From NCBI RefSeq assembly GCF_025370935.1, contig NC_133498.1, positions 1,836,224-1,900,223 on the forward strand: DNA of 64,000 nt. Reading direction: 5' to 3'. The translations under genes and the position numbers were made by a program. A model generated the notes under the pieces. The model saw only the letters and a program-made list of their open reading frames with translations. It was not told the DNA's origin and did no database searches. How positions within the stretch are numbered: the stretch's first letter is position 1; each line of letters opens with the position of its first letter. This stretch comes from Choristoneura fumiferana. Taxonomy: Eukaryota; Arthropoda; Insecta; Lepidoptera; Tortricidae. Positions 56,504 to 64,000 of this stretch are shown here, in pieces.

Positions 56504-56512
56504 TCACTAAAA

Positions 56513-56600
56513 CGGCATGATCCATAATGGTAGTTGAGGTAATTATTACGCTCGAGCAGCATGTGAGAGGTCAGTCGATAGCTTGAACTGATTTCAATTA
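56513..56600 (+). pseudogene. da: Decayed partial copy of exon 11 (helix 2) plus donor
   Basis: 'atggtagttgaggtaattat' then 'tacgctcgagcagcatgtga' then 'gaggtcagtcgatagctt' parallels 56336-56395, the end of exon 11 with its donor. It reads MVVEVIITLEQHVR, against MAVEVIMTLEQQVR in exon 11. The upstream part has an extra base relative to exon 11 and no acceptor is visible, so it cannot serve as a full exon. Confidence 0.75.
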
Positions 56601-56737
56601 CAATTTTTCTATAGTTAACGGAAAGTTTAGAAACATCCGGTTCGAAGGACCAAACTAAAATAGCATAGTCCAGTCAGAGGTTCTTTGATTTTGTTTTAAT
56701 TTGGATCGAAGTGAAGGACCATAATTTTATTTATTTA

Positions 56738-57040
56738 TTTTTTTGTTCCGGATTCTATCGCGCGATAGAATACGGAAATTCGTCGAAGAACTAAAGTCAC
56801 TGACATAGCTGGAAAAATATGGAAATTGAAGTGGCAATGTGTAGGCCACATCGCTCGAAGAACAGATAACCGTTGGGGGAGAAAAGTCCAGGCAGGCCTC
56901 CCACCAGGTGGACTGACGACATCGTAAAAGTTACGGGTAGATGCAAGTGGCGAGTTGTCGTTCATTGTGGCGTTCTGAGGGGGAGGCATTTGTCCAGCAG
57001 TGGACGTCTTCGGGCTGATGATGATGATGATGATTTTTTT
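56738..57040 (+). pseudogene. RTE-type 3' end in intron 11
   Basis: Contains codons for LKWQC.GHIARRTDNRWG and PPTRWTDDIVKV in shifted frames, then 'ttgtccagcagtggacgtct' and a (GAT)n tail at 57016-57034. Inactive fragment, about 300 bp. Confidence 0.75.
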
Positions 57041-57111
57041 GTTCCACGATTGGTAAAGCAAGATTTAGTCGATTCTATAGTACTTCCATTTACATGAATG
57101 TGTTTGTCTAG

Positions 57112-57221
57112 AGCGCAACCTGAACCCCAAAGCGGCGTGCCTGAAGCGGCGCGAGGAAGAAAAGGCTGAGGAGGCGCCCAAATTACTCGCCGCCCCCCTC
57201 CACCACTACCAACCCATGCCG
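57112..57221 (+). CDS. da: daughterless exon 12: post-bHLH class A domain
   Basis: Acceptor tgtttgtctag, donor ccg|gtaagc. Reads ERNLNPKAACLKRREEEKAE then EAPKLLAAPLHHYQPMP. 'RERNLNPKAACLKRREEEK' is the domain specific to E proteins just C-terminal to helix 2, invariant between fly and human. It removes doubt about class I membership. Confidence 0.98.
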
Positions 57222-57435
57222 GTAAGCCCCCCTTTTGCAATGTTGAGACATCTATTCGTGAACTTAAAGTGAAAAATCCTGTTTGAATTACCAAAAAATC
57301 TGGTTCGAAGGACCGAAAATCTGGTTCAAAGGACCAAATTAAAAATAGTCCATGCGTAGGCGTACTGAACTGATGTAAGTGTATGTAGTAGCGCCCTCTA
57401 TTGCCAACTACGAAGTGAACCGTAGTGCCCATTTC

Positions 57436-57600
57436 ACATACACCATTGAATTGCTTTCCTCACGATGTTTCCCTTGGCCGTAAAGCTCGTGGTAAAATTT
57501 CAAATGTAATTTCACACATTAATTTCGAAAAGGTCACGAGCTGCCAGCTCGGTTTTGAACCCAGGACCCTCTGTTTGACAGGCCATAGGTAAGTCCCAAC
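57436..57600 (-). mobile_element. SINE S2 fragment in intron 12
   Basis: 'tttcctcacgatgtttccct' and 'ggttttgaacccaggaccct'. Decayed. Confidence 0.55.
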
Positions 57601-57726
57601 GGAAGTACAGTCAGCAAAAATAAGCTTATAATAAAAATTAAATCATAAATGATGGTGAAAGATTTACAGGAAGCGAAACTTTGATGCCGGTGACGTCAAT
57701 ATGACACAAATTGACATATAGGGTGT

Positions 57727-58012
57727 TTTTTTTTATTCGACTGGATGGCAAACGAGCAAGTGGGTCTCCTGATGGTAAGAGATCACCATCGCCCATAGAC
57801 ACCTGCAACACCAGGGGGATTGCAGATGCGTTGCCAACCTAGAGGCCTAAGATGGGATACCTCAAGTGCCAGTAATTACACCGGCTGTCTTACTCTCCAC
57901 GCCGAAACACAACAGTGCAAGCACTGCTGCTTTACGGCAAGATTAGCGAGCAAGATGGTGGTAGCAATCCGGGTAGACCTTGCACAAGGTCCTACCACCT
58001 GCAATTTTTTAT
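57727..58012 (+). mobile_element. 'GACTGGATGGCAAACGAGC' interspersed repeat, long copy
   Basis: 'ggatggcaaacgagcaagtg', 'ggcctaagatgggatacctc', 'acaacagtgcaagcactgct', ending 'acaaggtcctaccacctgca'. A short relative is at 15222-15315. I recognise it as a common lepidopteran non-autonomous retroelement; class uncertain. Confidence 0.65.
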
Positions 58013-58313
58013 AAAATATACACAACATATTAAAATAGTGACATTTATAAGTACTGGCCGTCTCAAGTGTCAATAAAATATCCGTAAACTAAAGAGGCCA
58101 ATAAGTCGTTAGTGATTATCTATAATCTAAATAAATCACGCTGTATGGAGCTTGGCGTCATACGGCTGTCACCGGCATCAAAGTTTCGCTCCCTGCTTAT
58201 TTATTAGCACAAAATGTATTCTTCGAGTCTAAAATATGGGGGAGGGCTATATCCAGCAGTGGCCATTCTACGGCTCATATAAATGATGAGTCTAAAATAT
58301 TTTCTTTCCCCAG

Positions 58314-58364
58314 GGCATGGGCCAGTTACCCGGGCAGCCGCCGTCGGGCCCCCCGCAGCAATAG
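58314..58364 (+). CDS. da: daughterless last coding exon
   Basis: Acceptor tttctttccccag, phase 0. Reads GMGQLPGQPPSGPPQQ and stops at TAG 58362-58364. The C-terminus is shorter than the Gln-rich tail of Drosophila Da. Given the short GC-rich exon and strong acceptor, the end is well supported. Confidence 0.85.
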   Translation, partial: GMGQLPGQPPSGPPQQ

Positions 58365-59388
58365 CGGCCGCCGCACGCGCTAGCCTAAGCCCCCGGGACT
58401 GTCTGCAACGCGTCTGTCCTCTACAACAAGCGCGACATGCGTACGACTAACTGTTTATAAAATGGCCGACAAAAACAAGTGAACAAAACCAAGGGGTTAT
58501 CTATAAAATTCGTCACACCCCTGCCAGTTTGTAAACCACAGGAAACAAAATAATGTCGATTTTTATGGCACCCCCTATTGGAGGGGGGCTATTAATGGTC
58601 AAAATTAGTATGACGTACTTTATAGATGACCCGCCGAGGATATAAAAAATACGGCCAATGGTTTCTCACAGGTGACGCTAGATGGCGTTGGTATCGTGAG
58701 GTCCGTTTGACGTTAGGTACGTGACACAAATGTCAAGCGGAACTCAGGGTACTAGCTTCGACAAGGTCCTAAGGCAAAATTACTATGAAAGAGACAAGTT
58801 TATCAAAACATTAGCTGGTTCTGAATAACTTTTGATAAAATTTGTCAAGTTTTGTCCTATTTTTGTTGTACGCATGGCGGTTGTATGTGACAGACGTAAG
58901 GCTCCATATAAATGAACACTAAGTTAACCAAGAGGGAATTGTAAAATGATGGCCGGTTTTGGGGCTAATGGGACAAAGATCAGCTTTTTAAGGTCTTAGT
59001 GGGTGCTAAGGTGTCTTTGGGTTTTCTCGACGCGAACGACTGTGTGTGTATGTAGATGATATGATACGAAGTTTCTGTAGAACTTTTGGCTGTATAATCA
59101 TACTGAAATTGCCTGTTTTCATTACTATTTTTAGTATGTTGATGACTATATTTGTGATGTTAAAAAGAAATGTTTGATACATTTGTGATTTAAGTCACTT
59201 AACTTATGTTTATGTATATTTTATATTTTTGTTTTATTTTTTTTATAATTTATAGTGTTTTTTGCACAATGTAATGCTGAAAAGGTATAAGTGTGATTTG
59301 AATTTGAAATGAAATATATGTTTGTCTTTTGACTTGCAATTGTTACTTATACTTTTTTAGTATATTTTTAAGGCTACAGCAAAAGATG

Positions 59389-59394
59389 AATAAA
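59389..59394 (+). terminator. Candidate proximal poly(A) signal
   Basis: AATAAA about 1.0 kb after the da stop, in an AT-rich context. Confidence 0.4.
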
Positions 59395-61891
59395 TTATTT
59401 TTTTATAATACCTACACACATAGTCTCTTCGTGATTATTTTAAAAACGGAATTGTACTATTTTACCCAGTGACGAAAATATGACGTATTTTTTTACAACT
59501 CAGTACTTAAATTGCCATGTGCAAAAAAAACACAAGTTTGTTCTTTCCCAGTTGATGGATTTGGTGCAGTGTTTTATAATCTTGTGTACATATATATACT
59601 ACTAAATTTACTATTTAACATGAGCCTTTATAAAAGATGTGTGATTTATACCAACCAAAAATTTTACATAAACGTCTCGACATTGTAACAATACAAAACA
59701 TGTTTTGTTTTTTACATTCCCAGTAATGTCATCGTGTATTTTACAGTGTAATCAAAAGTAATTTTTGTTTTTTGTAATTTTTGCACCTGGCAATCGTACC
59801 ACAATCCTGTGTTGCCAGTTAGCCACCTGTCAAATTGGATTAATAATTTTATGGCTAACAATAAATGTAAAACCTTTTACACATGGATTCGTGAATATTA
59901 TATTCGAGAAAAATAGCATGTTATCTATATATTTTTTTCATCTACGAACCCATGTGCGAATTGTTTATTCTTTGGCATGATTTAAGAATTGGTTTAAAGA
60001 TAAATAACAGAGGCCAAATAAGCGCGCGTCCCAAATAGCGAGGCATTTACCCTGTACATACTCTGGCTTTTACACAGTCAAGACTAACTTCGTGCTTGAG
60101 CATTCGATTGTAGAGACGTCGTTGGACTTGAGTATAGGTTTAGAGTTAGGGTAAGTGTACAAATGGATAGTTTTCTAAAACTCCACCATCGCAGGGAAAT
60201 AATAAAAAGAGATAAAAATGTCTTCACCCCAAAGACGAAACCAGAATTTGTAAAATATTAGCCTAGAACGTATGTATAGGTATATATAGTGTAATTTGAT
60301 TAGGGATACTGAAAAAAAGATATTTTTAATTACAATTTTAATGTTCTTTTGTCGCTGCCATAAGTGTAGTTTAAGGGCGAATTTCAAGTTCATTTTTGAG
60401 GATCACCAACGCCTGCAATGCTCATGTTTTTGATTAAAAATGCGTGTTCTAGGCCCATCCGAGACCCATTCATTTTCGCCATTTTTCGCCACTGCTCGCC
60501 CCAAAAAGTACGCTCGACAATAATAATAAAAACTCGAAAATGCGCTTGGAATTCTGTATTACGCGATTTTTTTTTATTAAATCGCGCGACGATGCGTTGA
60601 TAATTATGAATTAATTTAGGCATGAGTAAATCGAGCATGCTCCCTATATTGGCTGCTAACTTAAGATCGTACTTAAGTTCGGGAAAACCAGTGTTTTTAT
60701 TTTGTATTCCGGAGATCTACGTTCTTCGTAGTTATTTTTTTATAAATGTTTTTATTTTAGTTTGTTCGGTAGCTATCACGAAATCATGGTTGATTGAAAG
60801 CGGCAACTTGTCTATGTGTTTTAAGAGTGTCGGCGCCATTTTGTTTTTGAGTAGCTAAAAGTTACATACCATATAGAATATTAAATACTGTGCTGTGTGA
60901 TTTAAAACAAAATGTGTTTCATGTTTTTCGTTATCAAACTCGGGATTTTATGTTTGTGTGTGTTATTTTGACACAAAAAAACTTGACATTTTGATCTCAC
61001 GTTAACATTTTTAATAGTTTATATTTCTGACATTAGACTTTTTTTCTACGGAATTTATAATATTTTGTACGGTATGTAACTTTATATTATATACCAATGT
61101 ATTTTCGAAGCCCCAAAATTTAATAAAAATGCATAATGTAAATAAACATCGCTCAATACATCGGTCGTTTTGTGTTCCATTTGACGATTGGCTGATTTTC
61201 ATTTAAGCATAATAAATTATTATTAATTATTATTATGAATTATTTTGTACCGTTACATGACAACGGGTCTTTTATAAGCCGACCGTTTTGAAACTCCCCG
61301 CGGTAGCGTTTTGTTCTTCTAGATAGTTGATAAAAGTTAAACAAATCTGATCAAATGCATCAATCAGTGAAATCTATGGATTCGTTGCTTTCTGATCGAC
61401 AGACGAACGATCGTTTTTACTGACTGTTTGTTTTTGTTGTTTTGTTTGCCTTTTTTTGTTAATATCTTAAGAGCACATAATAGGAACAATTATAATTTGT
61501 ACTGGAATAGTAATAATATTATGAGTAAAGTATAAAATTGATAGTTGTCTGACGCGGGGGGTTGCAGAACGGTTTAATATTCGTTAATACACTGTATTAT
61601 ATAGTTTTAAGGTCTTACTTTGACTGCATTATATGAAGACAATGAGCCTGTTGCGGGCATACGCTGAATCAACAGTATATTCCTTTTAGGTGTTTTATAA
61701 AAATCAAAACAGGAAAGAAAACTGATAATGAAATTAATGTTTCGTTTGTTAGTGTAAGAGCAGAAAAAAAGATATAATGGCAGTTTTCTGACAGATGGAA
61801 TGTCGCTAGATGTCGACACAGTCAACTAAAAGATAAGTATCGATATACTGTCAGTTACAAAAACACGTGTACACAATCTTAATGTTAAGTC

Positions 61892-61897
61892 AATAAA
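61892..61897 (+). terminator. Candidate distal poly(A) signal
   Basis: AATAAA 3.5 kb after the stop, followed within 40 nt by 'tttttgtaactttggtcgt', a T/GT-rich stretch. Confidence 0.4.
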
Positions 61898-61915
61898 GTC
61901 GTTTATACATATTTT

Positions 61916-63342
61916 TGTAACTTTGGTCGTATCATTATTTTTGTAGTTGACTGTGCTGAAGTCTGTTTGACAATTGTCACGTTTGGTGTTAATAATAATG
62001 AGTCAATGTCAAGCATGACTGTAGAGGCAAGTGGACTAGTCGTCCACAGCGCCATCTAGTATTTTGTTTGTCAAAAACCCTCGTTGAAGCTGGTTTTCTG
62101 CGGTTACCTTTTTTTGAGTATCTTAAAGAAAAACACTCGCAAGAGTCCAAGTTCAAATAATTTAGTTAAGCGTAGCTTCGCCCCTTAGTTTAGTTTAGTT
62201 GACTTTATCTTCCATTAAGAATTAATTTTTAAGTTTCTTTTGTTGTCGAATTTGATTTCTTGTGAATGCTCATACTGAAGGCACTTTAAGTACCGTCCTG
62301 GAGATAGTACAGAGGCTTTTTTGTCGGTATCTCATCCACGCTGACATCGTGAAGCATTTGGTCTGTTCCGATCGGATGCATAGTTTAAAAATATAACAAG
62401 AAAATCTAATTATAAAAATGAATAATTATAATTAAATATAAATGTGCCATTCATTTTGCTAATTTTGCGTTTTATTTTTATTCACACTGTATCATGCTAT
62501 CTTAAATTTCCTAAGAAAATTTTGCGGTAGGATGAACTTGTCAATAATTTTAAACTTTGATTTTAATCACATAAAAAACATTTTTGAAGATCCGTTTGTC
62601 CCTATTATTTTGAAATTTGACTATAAAAATTATTTATTCGTTTTTTTATTAAATTTATGACAGTCAATTTTATAATATTAAAACTTAAAATTCTAGTAAC
62701 TTTACAAAATATTTTGTAAATTGTATCTTCGTCTCTTTCGTTTCAAAACCCCAATCCCTATTCCCATATATTAAATAAAACAAATATTTGTTATACAATT
62801 TTATTTACGGATAAATAATGTTCACTTTTTGATAAATTCAGTTCTTAACACCTTTGTAAAATAAACAGAATTACTGGTCCTGCCACGACATTAGCAGTAT
62901 TTGCCGAGAATAGAGATTTCTGAAAAGCTTGTACATTTAATTTTATTCTTCGATTTGCAAAAAAAGTAGGTAGGGCGAATAGAGCTGAATCTAAGTCTTT
63001 CAAAGTGCCCTAATTCAGCTGTGTTGAAAGAGTTCCGTAGCGAAAATGCCAAAAATGGAACCTGTCTGTCTTTCCGTCTGTCCGCCGCTTTGCTCCGACA
63101 CTATCAGTGCTAGAAAACTGTAACGTTGTAAGGATATATTCAGCAGCTACAGTGGTAAATAAAAACACAAAACGCTAAAAAAATGTGGAAAGAAAATTTA
63201 ACATAACCTATAAACCTAGTGGGGCTGATTTTTGACTTGCCTCCATTTTTTTTGCAAAACGGGATCCAAAATTGAACATACAAACTTTTTGAGAAATTCA
63301 ATAACAAACAATAAAACGTAAGAAGGTTGTACGGCCGGGTGT
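61916..63342. other. Intergenic gap between convergent da and NOG1
   Basis: AT-rich, no gene. TTTATT at 62942-62947 reads AATAAA on the minus strand, about 400 nt after the NOG1 stop, and could be its poly(A) signal. A scrap of 'ctttccgtctgtccgccgct' repeat lies near 63070. Confidence 0.45.
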
Positions 63343-63498
63343 CTACCGGCGGTCGGTCTTGCCGGTGCCGCGCTTTCCGGAGAACAGATGTTTGGGCATC
63401 TTCGTGCCGATGAAGCGATCCGCCTCCCCCTTGAGACCCATCTTCTTCGTCTTCTTCGCGATGGCCACGTGCGCCATGTTCTTTGCGCGCTTTTGCAT
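63343..63498 (-). CDS. Nucleolar GTP-binding protein 1 (NOG1/GTPBP4), last exon, partial gene
   Basis: On the minus strand an intron ends tattctccacag at 63499 and 51 codons follow to TAG at 63343-63345. The sequence is MQKRAKNMAHVAIAKKTKKM, then GLKGEADRFIGTKMPKHLFS, then GKRGTGKTDRR. GKKGEADR....MPKHL.SGKR..GK.DRR is the signature C-terminus of NOG1, the Obg-family GTPase that acts in 60S ribosome assembly in the nucleolus. The GTPase domain must be encoded beyond the window. The Met here is internal, not the start. Confidence 0.88.
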   Translation of the reverse strand: MQKRAKNMAHVAIAKKTKKMGLKGEADRFIGTKMPKHLFSGKRGTGKTDRR

Positions 63499-64000
63499 CT
63501 GTGGAGAATATGAGTAAGTATTACGGATAAATCCTCTAAACAACTGTGTTATAAGTTTGACCGCTATATGTATCTCTGTCTGGCACCGTAGCTCTTAAAC
63601 GTGTGGACCGATTTGAATGCGGTTTTTTTTATTTGAAATCATGTTTGCTAGCGATGGTTCTTAGACATTTTTCATAAAAATCGGTTCAGCCGTTTTTGAG
63701 ATATTGAACTTTGAAGCGACAAAGTCTGGGGTTTTCCGACTTTTCGTTGGTTAGGTTAGTTTGTACTATACTACGTATTGGTGTTTACTGCCGTTATCGC
63801 CATAAAGAGTCATTGTATTGTATTATGTTCATCATCAGAGCATCGTCATTTGTAGACAAAACAAATGAACCCAAATTCGACGGCGCTATGTCATTTCGTT
63901 ATTAAGTTCCTGTAGCTACCTTCCGACTCCATCATCAGATCAGCTCGATGGTACCTACCATAAACTTGCATTGTCACCGAACTAACATACTCTTAAATAT
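63499..64000 (-). other. NOG1 intron, runs off the window
   Basis: 63545-63720 is a repeat ('accgatttgaatgcggtttt', 'ataaaaatcggttcagccgt') related to 17155-17345. No other exon is seen before the edge. Confidence 0.55.

Larger units (their letters stand above)
58365..61915 (+). other. da: Probable 3' UTR of da
   Basis: No further coding exon after the stop. AATAAA occurs at 59389, 59860, 61141 and 61892; the last is followed by T/GT-rich sequence and the first by an AT-rich drop. TGTANATA (Pumilio-type) sites lie at 59585, 60053 and 61137. A repeat fragment near 58677-58745 matches the MITE at 38534. Which poly(A) site is used cannot be told from sequence. Confidence 0.55.

Overview
This is a eukaryotic window, most likely from a moth or butterfly. 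The background is AT-rich and dense in non-coding sequence. It carries truncated RTE-type retrotransposon 3' ends with (GAT)n tails, two tRNA-derived SINE families and several short fold-back elements of kinds I associate with Lepidoptera. Genes are split into short GC-rich exons with standard GT..AG sites. Order-level assignment is from repeat style and is an inference.

The main gene is on the + strand at about 22.4-61.9 kb. It is the insect class I bHLH (E-protein) gene daughterless (da). The bHLH and the sequence after it are unmistakable: DINEALKELGRMCMTHLKSD, LGILNMAVEVIMTLEQQVR and RNLNPKAACLKRREEEKAE. I read coding exons at 22461-22874 (first exon, assignment less certain), 34107-34272, 35053-35188, 36027-36200, 37124-37243, 41084-41152, 42852-42960, 43967-44047, 45187-45289, one of 50511-50600 or 54558-54653, 56232-56377, 57112-57221 and 58314-58364. 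With one missing C restored in exon 3 they give a protein of about 589-591 residues. A long 3' UTR follows.

The most interesting point is a duplicated exon 10. Two phase-matched exons, 50511-50600 and 54558-54653, each encode the acidic linker and DNA-contacting basic region up to the same codon, then splice to the shared helix-loop-helix exon. One copy ends NNARER, as in canonical E proteins. The other ends NNVRER, with Val where Twist also has Val. This resembles the vertebrate E12/E47 switch but uses a different exon cut. The locus has duplicated itself elsewhere too: exons 6 and 7 are related helical modules, a decayed copy of the helix-2 coding sequence lies in intron 11, and the exon 4 donor region is present three times. 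A further 57-nt frame-preserving cassette exon is possible at 46980-47036.

Layout: 1-22.4 kb is intergenic and repeat-filled. 22.4-34.1 kb holds first exon 22461-22874 and an 11-kb intron. 34.1-45.3 kb is the transactivation half of da, with minisatellites beside exons 5 and 6 and two 423-bp inverted copies of one mobile element enclosing exons 7-8. 45.3-58.4 kb is the bHLH half. 58.4-61.9 kb is the 3' UTR. At 63343-63498, on the - strand, is the last exon of the nucleolar GTPase NOG1 (GTPBP4), convergent with da; its other exons lie beyond the window.
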